In this document: positions 1-8,836 of the stretch, piece by piece | Layout of the letters: every line of letters starts with the position of its first letter | How positions within the stretch are numbered: the stretch's first letter is position 1 | Assembly: GCA_024686085.1 (NCBI GenBank) | Contig: JAIBDT010000025.1 | Location: forward strand, 1 to 36,615 | Direction of reading: 5' to 3' | Source: Loktanella sp. | GTDB taxonomy: Bacteria > Pseudomonadota > Alphaproteobacteria > Rhodobacterales > Rhodobacteraceae | DNA: 36,615 nt | Position numbers and translations under genes: made by a program | Notes under the pieces: generated by a model | Told to the model about the DNA's origin: nothing | The model's input: the letters and a program-made list of their open reading frames with translations, nothing else | The model's database searches: none

Positions 1-1395
1 GATGACATCGTCGAACCAGACATCGCAGACATTGTCGAACCAGCAGCAGACGACACCGCTGATCTCCACGAAGACATCGTTGAAGACACAGTAGATGACG
101 TCGCCGAAATCCACGAAGATTTGGCTGAGCAAATATCCGATGCGGAACCCGCGGCAATTGACCTTTCTGGTCTGGACTTTGGCAACCAAGATGCCGCCGC
201 AGATCAAGCCGAAGGCGCAGTTGCCGACATCGAAGACGAACAAGAGGACGTCGTCCAAGAGGCTGCGACCCCTGTGGACGACGAAGATGCAATGCTCAGT
301 GGCTTGGCTGCAAAAGTTGCGCAAGCAACCGACGCTGCCGAAGACGACGCACCTGCCGCTGAGGAAAAACCAGCGATCCGTGCACAAATCCTGCGCATCC
401 GCAAAACACAAGTTGAAGAAGTCACCGTTGAGGCACCTGCCGCTGACGCTGATTCGTTCGACTTTGTGGCTGAAGATCTTGCCGAAGAAGATTACGACGA
501 TGCGGATTACGATCTGGACGAAGACCTGCCAAATGTTGCGGCCCTTGATGGGGTTGAGGATTTGGAGGGGTTCGATGCACCAATCAGCACCAGCTTGTCG
601 GACGACGAAGAAGCAGACCTGATGGAAGAATTGGCTGAAGTCGAACGTGACTTTGCCGAATCGCAGAAAGAAACCCCAGCCGCCGCACAAAAGCAGCGCC
701 TGACCCTGCCTGAAACAGATGACGCGACAATGTCGCATATTCTCGACCAGACAGACCAGCAGCTCAACGAGCCAGAAGGCAGCCGTCGCCGCAATGCGAT
801 TGCACAGCTTAAGGCCGCAGTTGCCGCAACCGAAGCCGCACGTCAGCTTGGCGACAAGTCCGACGCAAAAGAGACCGCAGAGGACGCGTTCCGCGACGAT
901 CTCAAAGAGGTTGTACGCCCATCGCGTCCAACGACACCTGCACGCCCGACACGCGTTCAGCCGACCCAAGCCCGCACAGAGCGCCCGCGCCCTGCACCGC
1001 TCAAATTGATCGCGTCACAGCGTGTTGATGCGCCGGCACCTGCGCAAGACGCGGCACCTGTGCAGCCACGCCGTGTGGCCACAGCGGCAGAACCAATCAG
1101 CGCAGCAACTGCCAGCAGCTTTGCGGAATTTGCAGAAGAAATGGGCGCAACTGCCCTGCCCGACCTTCTGGAAGCCGCAGCCGCCTACACGGCCTTTGTT
1201 GAAGGCGTCGAAGACTTCTCGCGCCCGCAGATCATGAAAAAGGTTCAACTTAGCACCGAAACTGCGTTCAGCCGTGAAGATGGTTTACGATCCTTCGGGA
1301 CACTGCTGCGCCAAGGCCGGATCAGCAAAGTACGCAACGGCCGGTTCCAAGTCTCTGACGAGACACGGTTTCGTCCCGAGACGAAAGCAGGCTAA
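1..1395 (+). CDS. Acidic repeat-containing conserved protein, 5' end outside window
   Basis: The reading frame is open from base 1, so the gene begins upstream; at least 464 residues are visible. The first ~220 residues are dominated by Asp, Glu and Ala, with degenerate short repeats of the type DIVEP, EDIVED and DVAEIHED. A Pro/Arg/Ala-rich linker follows. The C-terminal ~100 residues look folded and include a segment around LLRQGRISKVRNGRFQVSDE. There is no signal peptide or membrane segment in the visible part. The acidic half is probably disordered. I do not recognise the function. The C-terminal part has the look of a small conserved domain found next to purA in Rhodobacteraceae, but that is recollection, not proof. 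A strong hairpin terminator follows 16 bases after the stop. Confidence 0.75.
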   Translation, partial: DDIVEPDIADIVEPAADDTADLHEDIVEDTVDDVAEIHEDLAEQISDAEPAAIDLSGLDFGNQDAAADQAEGAVADIEDEQEDVVQEAATPVDDEDAMLSGLAAKVAQATDAAEDDAPAAEEKPAIRAQILRIRKTQVEEVTVEAPAADADSFDFVAEDLAEEDYDDADYDLDEDLPNVAALDGVEDLEGFDAPISTSLSDDEEADLMEELAEVERDFAESQKETPAAAQKQRLTLPETDDATMSHILDQTDQQLNEPEGSRRRNAIAQLKAAVAATEAARQLGDKSDAKETAEDAFRDDLKEVVRPSRPTTPARPTRVQPTQARTERPRPAPLKLIASQRVDAPAPAQDAAPVQPRRVATAAEPISAATASSFAEFAEEMGATALPDLLEAAAAYTAFVEGVEDFSRPQIMKKVQLSTETAFSREDGLRSFGTLLRQGRISKVRNGRFQVSDETRFRPETKAG

Positions 1396-1411
1396 ACTGG
1401 CGATGTGAAAT

Positions 1412-1442
1412 AAAAAAGGCGGGGCATGTCCCCGCCTTTTTT
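1412..1442. terminator. Bidirectional intrinsic terminator
   Basis: A perfect 7-bp stem, GGCGGGG (1418-1424) and CCCCGCC (1430-1436), has a CATGT loop. It is preceded by six A and followed by six T. It can end transcription of the acidic-protein gene on the plus strand and of the purA-DUF2842 pair on the minus strand. Confidence 0.9.
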
Positions 1443-1452
1443 GCATTTTGAC

Positions 1453-1689
1453 TTACACGTCTTGATCGTCGGGCGCGGCATCAGGGTCAACTTGACCGAT
1501 ACCCAAAAACACTTTCTTGAACGGCAGTACCCAACCAATCCCCAGCACGACATAGATCAAAAACTCGATCACAATCGGCGCACGTCCGGCCACGCTCATG
1601 ATGGCGACGGCGACAAGGATGTAGATTGGCAGGAATACCACCAACAAGAACAGCGACCAGCGCCGCTTTTGCTTATACGTCAGGGCCAT
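1453..1689 (-). CDS. DUF2842-type small membrane protein
   Basis: This is a 78-residue protein with two hydrophobic segments (about residues 11-33 and 40-57) after a basic N-terminus (YKQKRRW), ending in an acidic tail. Length and pattern fit the DUF2842 family of alphaproteobacterial inner-membrane proteins, whose function is unknown. The ATG overlaps the purA stop as TGATG, so it is translationally coupled to purA. A longer in-frame extension is possible, but that would lie inside purA; the coupled start is preferred. Confidence 0.8.
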   Translation of the reverse strand: MALTYKQKRRWSLFLLVVFLPIYILVAVAIMSVAGRAPIVIEFLIYVVLGIGWVLPFKKVFLGIGQVDPDAAPDDQDV

Positions 1690-2984
1690 CAGTCGGCAAA
1701 CGGATCGGTTACAAGGATCGTGTCTTCGCGCTCGGGCGACGTGGACACCAACGCCACAGGGCAATCGATAAGCTCTTCGATGCGACGCACATACTTGATC
1801 GCAGCGGCAGGCAATTGCGCCCAAGACCGCGCGCCCTCTGTGCTTTCGGACCAACCTTCAATTTCCTCATAGATCGGTTTGCAACGGGCCTGTTGATCAG
1901 CCGCCGTTGGCAAATAATCCAAGACCTCACCATCCAGATCGTAGCCCGTGCAAATCTTTAAGGTTTCAAAGCCATCCAAAACATCTAACTTTGTCAGACA
2001 GATACCCGTGATCCCTGATGTTGCACATGTCTGGCGCAGCAAGGCCGCATCAAACCAGCCACAACGGCGCTTGCGACCTGTGGTCGTGCCAAATTCATGG
2101 CCGCGCTCGCCCAAACGCTGACCATCTGCATCTTCCAATTCCGTTGGAAACGGGCCTTCGCCGACACGCGTGGTGTAGGCTTTCACAATCCCAAGTACAT
2201 AATCAATCGCCGTTGGACCAAGGCCCACGCCCGTCGCGGCCTGGCCCGCAATCACATTCGAGGACGTGACAAACGGATAGGTGCCAAAGTCGATATCCAG
2301 CAACGCACCCTGCGCACCCTCAAACAAAATCCGCTTACCCGCTTTGCGCTTCTCGTTGAGAACTTTCCAAACAGGAGCCGCAAACGGCAGAATTTTCGGC
2401 GCGATTGCTTTCAAATCCGCGAGCAACGCATCGCGATCAATCTCGTCAAACCCAAGACCTTTGCGCAACGGGTTGTGGTGTTGCAAAGCGCGATCAATGC
2501 GGGCCTCAAGGGTGGCAATATCGGCCAAATCAGCGACGCGAATAGACCGGCGGCCAACCTTGTCTTCATAAGCAGGGCCAATACCGCGCCCCGTCGTGCC
2601 AATCTTCGTGCCCTTGCTGGCTGCTTCTTCGCGCAAACGGTCAAGTTCAGCGTGCAGCGGCAAGATCAGCGGGGTGTTTTCCGCAATCATCAGGTTCTCA
2701 GGGCTGATCGAAACGCCCTGCTCTTCAATCGTCGCGATTTCCTTGAGCAAGTGCCAAGGGTCCAGCACAACACCGTTGCCGATCACCGACAACTTACCAC
2801 CACGCACAACGCCCGAGGGCAGAGCGTGGAGTTTGTAAACTTTTCCATCAATGACCAAGGTGTGGCCTGCATTATGTCCGCCTTGGAAACGCGCGATCAC
2901 ATCCGCGCGTTCAGACAGCCAGTCCACAATCTTGCCTTTACCTTCGTCACCCCATTGGGCGCCTACGACGACGACGTTTGCCAT
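1689..2984 (-). CDS. purA: Adenylosuccinate synthetase
   Basis: It catalyses the GTP-dependent ligation of aspartate to IMP, the first committed step to AMP, in the cytoplasm. The protein is 431 residues, the usual family length. The N-terminus carries the P-loop-like GDEGKGK (about 12-18) and the GGHNAGHT segment (about 35-42). [12 protein letters not shown] and the central GAQGALLD are also family hallmarks. The ATG is preceded by AAAGGACC at a good distance. The downstream DUF2842 gene overlaps its stop by one base. Confidence 0.98.
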   Translation of the reverse strand: MANVVVVGAQWGDEGKGKIVDWLSERADVIARFQGGHNAGHTLVIDGKVYKLHALPSGVVRGGKLSVIGNGVVLDPWHLLKEIATIEEQGVSISPENLMIAENTPLILPLHAELDRLREEAASKGTKIGTTGRGIGPAYEDKVGRRSIRVADLADIATLEARIDRALQHHNPLRKGLGFDEIDRDALLADLKAIAPKILPFAAPVWKVLNEKRKAGKRILFEGAQGALLDIDFGTYPFVTSSNVIAGQAATGVGLGPTAIDYVLGIVKAYTTRVGEGPFPTELEDADGQRLGERGHEFGTTTGRKRRCGWFDAALLRQTCATSGITGICLTKLDVLDGFETLKICTGYDLDGEVLDYLPTAADQQARCKPIYEEIEGWSESTEGARSWAQLPAAAIKYVRRIEELIDCPVALVSTSPEREDTILVTDPFAD

Positions 2985-3127
2985 GATGCTTTGGTCCTTT
3001 CAGAATCCCCCGCCTGCTATATCGGGGCTACGACCTCTGCGAAACCGCAAATTTGCGCACCCTCAGGGGTAGACAGCACGCAATCTGCCTTGCAAAGGTG
3101 GCAGCACTCGAAAAACAAAGGTGATTT

Positions 3128-3523
3128 ATGGGTTTTTTACTGCGTTGGCTATTTGCCTTTGTCCTGCTTGCCGCGACATATAACCCCACATAATATAACT
3201 TTGTCCGCTGGGCGATGGGCAATTACCAACAGATGCTGTCAATCTGCGTCTTGGGCGGACTGATCCTGCTGGTCGGCTACATCATCTACGTGCGAGCAAC
3301 TTTACGCTCGATTGGACTATTCGGCATGCTTTTGGTGCTGGCAGTGGCTGGCACAATGATCTGGGTTTTGTTCGATCAAGGGCTGATTGATCTCGCAAAC
3401 CCGACGTTCAACACATGGTTGGCAATCGTCATTTTGTCGCTGGTTTTGGCTATCGGGCTGTCTTGGTCCATCGTACGACGCAAGCTATCGGGGCAATTGG
3501 ATGTCGATGACGTCGAAGAGTGA
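3128..3523 (+). pseudogene. DUF6524-type membrane protein gene interrupted by an in-frame TAA
   Basis: An AAAGGTG ribosome site precedes an ATG at 3128. The frame encodes a typical first membrane segment (MGFLLRWLFAFVLLAATYNP), then meets TAA at 3191-3193 (codon 22). The same frame continues uninterrupted to 3523 with a further 109 codons that complete the family pattern (three to four membrane segments, a YIIYVRATLRSIG core, an acidic tail). Read through, the product would be about 131 residues, the usual size of this family. A single C-to-T or G-to-T change would explain the stop. The ATG at 3215 lacks a convincing ribosome site, so reinitiation there seems weak. Family assignment is from remembered pattern. 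A nonsense mutation or a base-call error are the alternatives. Confidence 0.7.
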
Positions 3524-3598
3524 CGCTTTGTACTTGCGAGGCGCGTCCCAAAATCATAGATACCCCCGAACCCGAATTAACCGTTAGGCTGTCCGTTT

Positions 3599-3955
3599 AT
3601 GGAAAATGTTGTCCTTGTCATCCACCTTATTCTTGCACCTGCCTTGATTGGCATGGTGTTGATGCAGCGCTCTGAGGGCGGCGGTTTGGGGATCGGCGGC
3701 GGTGGCGGCGGCGCTAACGGCGCACGTGCAGGATCGACCGCAATGGGCAAAGCTACATGGATTCTGGCAATCGGGTTTATCTGCACATCAATCGCACTGA
3801 CCATTATCGCAGCCGAGAAATCAGCAGGCGCATCCGTTGTGGACCGCTTGTTTGATGCACCGGTCGTCGAAGAAGGCGTTGTCGCACCAGATCTTGGCGA
3901 AGGCCTCTTGCCACCAAGCGCGGATGAGACACCCTTGGTGCCAGCAGGCGAATAA
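3599..3955 (+). CDS. secG: Preprotein translocase subunit SecG
   Basis: SecG is the small accessory subunit of the SecYEG protein-export channel in the inner membrane. The 118-residue product has the diagnostic order: a first hydrophobic segment (about 3-20), the LMQRSEGGGLG motif, a Gly/Ala-rich loop, a second hydrophobic segment (about 57-75), and an acidic Pro/Glu/Val tail. The usual start fits. It is followed by an intrinsic terminator, and pyrG lies downstream, a common alphaproteobacterial arrangement. Confidence 0.95.
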   Translation: MENVVLVIHLILAPALIGMVLMQRSEGGGLGIGGGGGGANGARAGSTAMGKATWILAIGFICTSIALTIIAAEKSAGASVVDRLFDAPVVEEGVVAPDLGEGLLPPSADETPLVPAGE

Positions 3956-3965
3956 GCCACCAATT

Positions 3966-3985
3966 CTGCTAGGTTAGCAGTTTTT
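3966..3985 (+). terminator. Intrinsic terminator of secG
   Basis: A 6-bp stem CTGCTA/TAGCAG with a GGT loop is followed directly by five T, 10 bases after the secG stop. Confidence 0.75.
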
Positions 3986-3999
3986 ACTTACATCATGTT

Positions 4000-4021
4000 G
4001 CGTCAGCGGTTGCGCTGACGC
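4000..4021 (+). other. Perfect 9-bp hairpin in the pyrG leader
   Basis: GCGTCAGCG (4000-4008) pairs perfectly with CGCTGACGC (4013-4021) around a GTTG tetraloop. No T-run follows, so it is not a standard terminator. It sits about 100 bases upstream of the pyrG start and may be an RNA element or a backup structure for the secG terminator. Confidence 0.5.
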
Positions 4022-4124
4022 CCCGAATCCGCTAGTAGATAAATCCCGTAGTGATGCGAATTTTTCTGTTCGGGTTTCCACATAATTAGACGTTTTGAAC
4101 CACGCACACGGGGGCGCTTTCGCT

Positions 4125-5768
4125 ATGGCACGTTATATTTTCATTACTGGCGGCGTTGTCTCCTCACTGGGCAAAGGGCTGGCATCTGCGGCCTTGGGTG
4201 CCTTGCTACAAGCACGCGGGTTTTCGGTGCGCCTGCGCAAACTCGACCCCTACCTGAACGTCGATCCCGGCACGATGTCTCCGTTTGAACATGGCGAAGT
4301 CTTCGTCACAGACGATGGCGCGGAAACCGACCTCGACCTTGGGCATTACGAACGGTTCACAGGCGTTCACGCCCGCAACACCGATTCCGTCTCCTCAGGG
4401 CGCATTTATTCCACCGTGCTCGAAAAAGAACGGCGCGGCGACTATCTGGGCAAAACCATTCAAGTCATCCCGCATGTGACCAACGAGATCAAAGATTTCC
4501 TCAAAGTGGGCGACGACGAAGTCGACTTTATGCTGTGTGAAATCGGCGGAACTGTCGGCGACATCGAAGGACTGCCCTTCTTTGAAGCTATCCGTCAGTT
4601 CGCGCACGACAAGCCACGCGGCCAGTGCATCTTTATGCACCTGACCCTGCTGCCCTACCTTGCAGCATCTGGCGAGTTGAAAACAAAACCAACCCAGCAC
4701 TCGGTCAAAGAACTGCAATCCATCGGGATCGCGCCTGACGTTCTTGTCTGCCGGTCCGAGCACCCGATCCCTGATAAAGAGCGCGAGAAAATCGCTCTTT
4801 TCTGCAACGTGCGCAAAGAACATGTCGTGGCGGCATACGACCTGAAATCCATCTACGAAGCCCCGCTTGCCTATCACGAACAAGGCTTGGATCAGGCCGT
4901 GCTTGACGCCTTCGACATCTCTCCTGCGCCGTCTCCAAAGCTGGACATGTGGCACGACGTCTACGACCGCATCCACAATCCCGAAGGCCACGTAAAAGTC
5001 GCCATCGTCGGCAAATACACCCAGCTTGAAGACGCCTATAAATCCATCGCAGAGGCACTGACCCACGGCGGCATGGCCAATCGTGTGAAGGTCAAAATCG
5101 AATGGGTTGATGCAGAACTGTTTGACCGCGAAGACGCAGCCCCCTACCTCGAAGGCTACCACGCCATTCTAGTGCCCGGCGGCTTTGGCGAACGCGGCAC
5201 CGAAGGCAAGATCAAAGCAGCGCAATTTGCCCGCGAAAAAGGGATTCCTTATCTTGGGATCTGCCTTGGCATGCAAATGGCCGTAATCGAGGCCGCGCGC
5301 AATGTCGCTGGCATCAAAACAGCAGGCTCAGAAGAATTCGACCACGAGACAGGCAGCAAACGGTTTGAACCGGTCGTCTACCACCTCAAAGAATGGGTCC
5401 AAGGCAACCACCGCGTCGCACGCAAGGCCGACGACGATAAAGGCGGGACCATGCGTCTGGGCGCCTATAATGCGACCTTGACCGAAGGGTCCAAAGTGGC
5501 CGAAATCTACGGCACAACCCATATCGAAGAACGCCACCGCCACCGCTATGAAGTCGATACAAAGTATCGCGATCAGCTGGAAAAAGTCGGTCTTTGCTTC
5601 TCTGGCATGTCACCTGACGGCAAGTTGCCAGAAATCGTGGAATGGAAAGATCACCCTTGGTTTATCGGCGTGCAATACCACCCGGAACTGAAATCCAAAC
5701 CATTCGCGCCGCACCCGCTGTTCGCTGACTTTGTGCGTGCGGCGGTTGAAAACTCGCGACTGGTTTAA
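4125..5768 (+). CDS. pyrG: CTP synthase
   Basis: It makes CTP from UTP, ATP and glutamine. The 547-residue length is standard. The N-terminal amidoligase domain opens with [18 protein letters not shown], containing the P-loop. The C-terminal class I glutaminase domain carries GICLGMQ with nucleophile Cys380, and the catalytic HPE near the end. I chose ATG at 4125, preceded by ACGGGGGCG, over an in-frame TTG ten codons upstream because every CTP synthase begins at this point. Its stop overlaps the convergent outer-membrane gene by four bases. Confidence 0.98.
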   Translation: MARYIFITGGVVSSLGKGLASAALGALLQARGFSVRLRKLDPYLNVDPGTMSPFEHGEVFVTDDGAETDLDLGHYERFTGVHARNTDSVSSGRIYSTVLEKERRGDYLGKTIQVIPHVTNEIKDFLKVGDDEVDFMLCEIGGTVGDIEGLPFFEAIRQFAHDKPRGQCIFMHLTLLPYLAASGELKTKPTQHSVKELQSIGIAPDVLVCRSEHPIPDKEREKIALFCNVRKEHVVAAYDLKSIYEAPLAYHEQGLDQAVLDAFDISPAPSPKLDMWHDVYDRIHNPEGHVKVAIVGKYTQLEDAYKSIAEALTHGGMANRVKVKIEWVDAELFDREDAAPYLEGYHAILVPGGFGERGTEGKIKAAQFAREKGIPYLGICLGMQMAVIEAARNVAGIKTAGSEEFDHETGSKRFEPVVYHLKEWVQGNHRVARKADDDKGGTMRLGAYNATLTEGSKVAEIYGTTHIEERHRHRYEVDTKYRDQLEKVGLCFSGMSPDGKLPEIVEWKDHPWFIGVQYHPELKSKPFAPHPLFADFVRAAVENSRLV

Positions 5769-6493
5769 AAGCTCCACGATACCTTGCGGGTCACGATCAG
5801 GCTCACACCGAACTGATCAGTTGTTTGAACGATGGGGCTGCGCGCCGCGTCGTTCAGCAACTCATCATAGTTGACCGTGCCAACAATGCCCCAATCATCG
5901 GTGACATCATACGAAATGCTGGCCTCGATACCGCGTGACAACATCCCGCCCGTTGCGGTGTATCCGGTCAAGCTCGACCCGAAATAGGTGCCGGCATAAG
6001 TATCATCACCAAAGAAAACGCGCGGGCCCACGCGCAATTCGCTCCGCGCGTTAGGGTGCATAATCAGATCGCCACCGATTTCACCAACAAAGCCTTCGTG
6101 TCCCACGACGCCGTAACGGCCAACCGCGTAAATATCTGCAATGTCAGTGGCATAGGAAAAGCCGCCACCGACTTCCAGAGAGGCGTCAAGATCCGCAAGG
6201 CCAGCCAGCTCAGGATTGTCCGCAGCTTTGCGGGCGCCCACATACCGGAAACTGCCCTTCAGGCCAAAACCACCCGCATCATTCCCGTCACGTCCAAAAC
6301 CTAGACTGCCAAACTGAATCGATTCAGGGGCGAAACTGCCCGTCACACCTACACTGCTGTTTTCGGATCCGAAATAATCAGGCGTCGATGACGCACCCAA
6401 GCCAAGCGTAAAAGCAATGCCGTTGCCGTCATTGGCATCCTGAGCCGCAACAGGGCCAGCGGCAATCAGTAACGGAAGAATCAAGATACGCAT
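5765..6493 (-). CDS. MipA/OmpV-like outer-membrane protein
   Basis: The product is 242 residues with a short signal peptide ([18 protein letters not shown]). The rest is Gly/Asp/aromatic-rich and lacks long hydrophobic stretches, as expected for a beta-barrel. It ends in Phe (VSWSF), the usual outer-membrane insertion signal. The N-terminal portion ([19 protein letters not shown]) matches the MipA/OmpV family start. The role is not defined; relatives are porin-like or murein-associated scaffolds. It is convergent with pyrG. Confidence 0.75.
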   Translation of the reverse strand: MRILILPLLIAAGPVAAQDANDGNGIAFTLGLGASSTPDYFGSENSSVGVTGSFAPESIQFGSLGFGRDGNDAGGFGLKGSFRYVGARKAADNPELAGLADLDASLEVGGGFSYATDIADIYAVGRYGVVGHEGFVGEIGGDLIMHPNARSELRVGPRVFFGDDTYAGTYFGSSLTGYTATGGMLSRGIEASISYDVTDDWGIVGTVNYDELLNDAARSPIVQTTDQFGVSLIVTRKVSWSF

Positions 6494-6596
6494 TTTGGGT
6501 GGCCTCTACATGAATGGTTCAATACACGACACTATAGCAACGCCACGCTTAAACAAGCGTATCTAGGTCAAGAGACCGTTAACGAAAGTGAACTGA

Positions 6597-7376
6597 ATGC
6601 TGTCTTATCAACACGGGTTTCACGCGGGAAACATGGCGGATGTGCACAAGCACGCTCTCCTTGCGTGGATGCTGGACTACCTGACCCGCAAGGATAAGCC
6701 GCTGTCTTATCTCGAAACTCACGCAGGCCGCGCACTTTATGACCTGACCAGTGACGCATCGGTAAAAACTGGCGAAGCCGCGCGCGGCATCGCTTTGGCC
6801 GAAAAATGGTTCGCACCCGATCATCCCTACGCACAGGTTCTCAAGGCCGTGCGGGCCGAAGCGGGTCCAAACGCCTACCCTGGATCACCGATGGTCGCGG
6901 CACATCTTTTGCGCGACATCGACCAAATCGACGTGGCCGAACTGCATCCGGGCGAAATCGTTGAACTGCGCGACGCCATGGCCAATCACGCGGTGGGGTG
7001 TCACCAACTCGACGGCTGGCAAATGGCGATGTCACGCTGCCCACCCGACCCGCGCCGCGGCATGTTGCTGGTTGATCCGTCCTTCGAGATCAAATCAGAC
7101 TACGACGATATCCCCGACTTCTTTCGGAAAATTCACCGCAAATGGCCCGTGGGTATTCTCGCGCTGTGGTATCCGATCCTGTTTGACGAACGGCACAAGC
7201 CCATGACAGCGGCACTTCGGGCCACGATCCCCGACGCAACCCTGCACGAAGTCCGCTTCCCCCCCGCCCGCGCAGGGCACGGCATGGTTGGCTCTGGGAT
7301 GTTCGTTGTGAACGCGCCTTACGGCTTTGACGCGCAAGCGGCTTGGCTGTCATCCAAGTTCAAATCGCTGAAATAA
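6597..7376 (+). CDS. rlmJ: 23S rRNA (adenine(2030)-N6)-methyltransferase
   Basis: RlmJ methylates A2030 of 23S rRNA using SAM. The 259-residue product has the family N-terminus (MLSYQHGFHAGNMADVHKH) and the conserved YLETHAGRALYDL segment. The catalytic motif here reads DPSF (160-163) instead of the DPPY of the E. coli enzyme; the Asp and first Pro are kept. The ATG at 6597 gives exactly the family start. Confidence 0.93.
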   Translation: MLSYQHGFHAGNMADVHKHALLAWMLDYLTRKDKPLSYLETHAGRALYDLTSDASVKTGEAARGIALAEKWFAPDHPYAQVLKAVRAEAGPNAYPGSPMVAAHLLRDIDQIDVAELHPGEIVELRDAMANHAVGCHQLDGWQMAMSRCPPDPRRGMLLVDPSFEIKSDYDDIPDFFRKIHRKWPVGILALWYPILFDERHKPMTAALRATIPDATLHEVRFPPARAGHGMVGSGMFVVNAPYGFDAQAAWLSSKFKSLK

Positions 7377-7422
7377 CAGCTTTGGGGTTTTCGGCCCCGA
7401 CGCGCCGACCTATATCTAATTC

Positions 7423-7860
7423 ATGTTTGCAGATCTGATACGGCGTTTGACCGCCCCCGCCCCTGACCAACTGCCCGATACCGATGCGCGTTTGGCGCTT
7501 GGCGCACTTCTTGTGCGGCTGGCAAAAGCTGATGGCGACTACGCGAACGTCGAAATCGCGCGGATCGATGCGACACTGGCAAAGCGCTACGATTTGGCCG
7601 ACGCCACCGCACTGCGCCAGCAATGCGAAATCCTCGAGGCCGAAGCCCCCGACACCGTTCGCTTTACCCGTGCAATTAAAGACGCGGTGCCCTACGTGGA
7701 TCGCCGCGCCGTGATCGCATCGATGTGGGAAATCGTGCTGGCAGACGGGGTGCGCGACGAAGACGAAAATGCCCTTATGCGCTTGGTGGCCCCGATGCTG
7801 GGCGTGACCGACCAAGACAGCAACGCTGCACGGATCGCGATCCAAAATCGTCAATCCTGA
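7423..7860 (+). CDS. TerB-family tellurite-resistance-type protein
   Basis: This is a soluble, all-alpha 145-residue protein. LALGALLVRLAKADGDYANVE and MWEIVLADGVRDEDENALMRLV are the paired helical acidic motifs of TerB/DjlA-like domains, in which Asp/Glu residues are thought to bind metal. Such stand-alone TerB proteins are common in alphaproteobacteria and usually have no proven link to tellurite. The gene follows rlmJ by 46 bases and may be cotranscribed with it. Confidence 0.8.
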   Translation: MFADLIRRLTAPAPDQLPDTDARLALGALLVRLAKADGDYANVEIARIDATLAKRYDLADATALRQQCEILEAEAPDTVRFTRAIKDAVPYVDRRAVIASMWEIVLADGVRDEDENALMRLVAPMLGVTDQDSNAARIAIQNRQS

Positions 7861-7943
7861 AAACAGTGTGAGATTAGCCTGCCGCCGCTCCACCTAAGAT
7901 TGAAATCAGCCTGCGGTTCTACAGAGGCGTGCGCGTGAAAATC

Positions 7944-7962
7944 ACTTAACGCTAGGTTAAGT
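7944..7962. promoter_or_regulatory. Palindrome upstream of the amine-use operon, candidate operator
   Basis: ACTTAAC (7944-7950) and GTTAAGT (7956-7962) form a perfect 7-bp inverted repeat around GCTAG. It lies about 70 bases ahead of the ATPase start in the only sizeable gap before the operon. Size and symmetry suit a dimeric repressor or activator. No regulator gene is present in the window. Confidence 0.45.
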
Positions 7963-8033
7963 CGCATCAAAGCGTTGCAGAATCTCACAGAATGCGCCCT
8001 ACTGTGTGTCAGAACAATGAAAAGCGGCTCAAC

Positions 8034-8810
8034 TTGACCACAGATACACCCGTCATCGAAATTCGCGACCTGCACAAATCCTATGGCGCGTTAGAGGTCC
8101 TTAAAGGCGTCGACATCTCGGCACCTGCAGGACATGTCATCTCTTTGATTGGCTCATCAGGGTCAGGCAAATCGACGCTTTTGCGCTGTGCGAACCTGCT
8201 GGAAGACAGCCAGCAAGGCGACGTGCTGTTTTGCGGCGAACCGGTGACGTGGAAAGGGACTGGGTTGAACCGCAGGCCCGCCGACCGCGCACAGATCACA
8301 CGCATCAGAACCAACCTGTCGATGGTGTTCCAGCAGTTTAACCTCTGGGCCCATATGACCATTCTGCAAAACGTCATGGAGGCACCTGTCACGGTGCTGG
8401 GCCGCGACAAGGCAGAGGTCGAGGCCTCTGCGCGCAAATATCTCGACAAAGTGGGGATTGGCGACAAATGCGATGTCTATCCAGCGATGCTTTCAGGGGG
8501 CCAGCAACAGCGGGCTGCGATCGCACGCGCACTTTGCATGGAACCAAAAGCCTTGCTCTTTGACGAACCAACCAGCGCGCTTGACCCAGAGCTAGAGCAA
8601 GAAGTTGTCAAAGTGATCAAAGATTTGGCCGCAGAAGGCCGCACCATGATTATCGTGACGCACGATATGCGATTGGCAGCGGACGTCAGCGACCATGTCG
8701 TTTTCCTCCACATGGGGAAAATCGAAGAAGAAGGGCCTCCCGAGACACTTTTCGGGGCCCCAAAAACCGAACGACTGCAAGGATTTCTATCCGCAACCGT
8801 TCCTGCCTAA
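8034..8810 (+). CDS. Polar amino-acid-type ABC transporter ATPase
   Basis: This cytoplasmic ATPase powers uptake with the two permeases and binding protein that follow. From the TTG at 8034 it is 258 residues. It has Walker A GSSGSGKST (about 40-48), a Q-loop at VFQQFN, signature LSGGQQQR, Walker B LLFDEPTSALD and switch histidine in THD, close to HisP/GlnQ/ArtP. I prefer TTG because it gives the family's usual short lead into VIEIRDLHKSYG and AAAAGCGG lies upstream. An in-frame ATG at 7992 adds 14 residues that do not look like protein. The substrate cannot be read from this subunit. Confidence 0.9.
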   Translation: MTTDTPVIEIRDLHKSYGALEVLKGVDISAPAGHVISLIGSSGSGKSTLLRCANLLEDSQQGDVLFCGEPVTWKGTGLNRRPADRAQITRIRTNLSMVFQQFNLWAHMTILQNVMEAPVTVLGRDKAEVEASARKYLDKVGIGDKCDVYPAMLSGGQQQRAAIARALCMEPKALLFDEPTSALDPELEQEVVKVIKDLAAEGRTMIIVTHDMRLAADVSDHVVFLHMGKIEEEGPPETLFGAPKTERLQGFLSATVPA

Positions 8811-8836
8811 GACCTCATCAACTCGGGAGAATTCTG

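Noticed and set aside
2097..3263. 388-codon plus-strand frame opposite purA
   Set aside because: Antisense shadow of the well-supported purA gene; composition is that of a reversed GC-rich coding strand.
3215..3523. Separate 102-residue gene starting at 3215
   Set aside because: No ribosome site; the upstream 29 codons in the same frame supply the missing N-terminus, so this is the 3' part of an interrupted gene.
4395..5162. 255-codon minus-strand frame opposite pyrG
   Set aside because: Antisense shadow of pyrG; no ribosome site or family motif.
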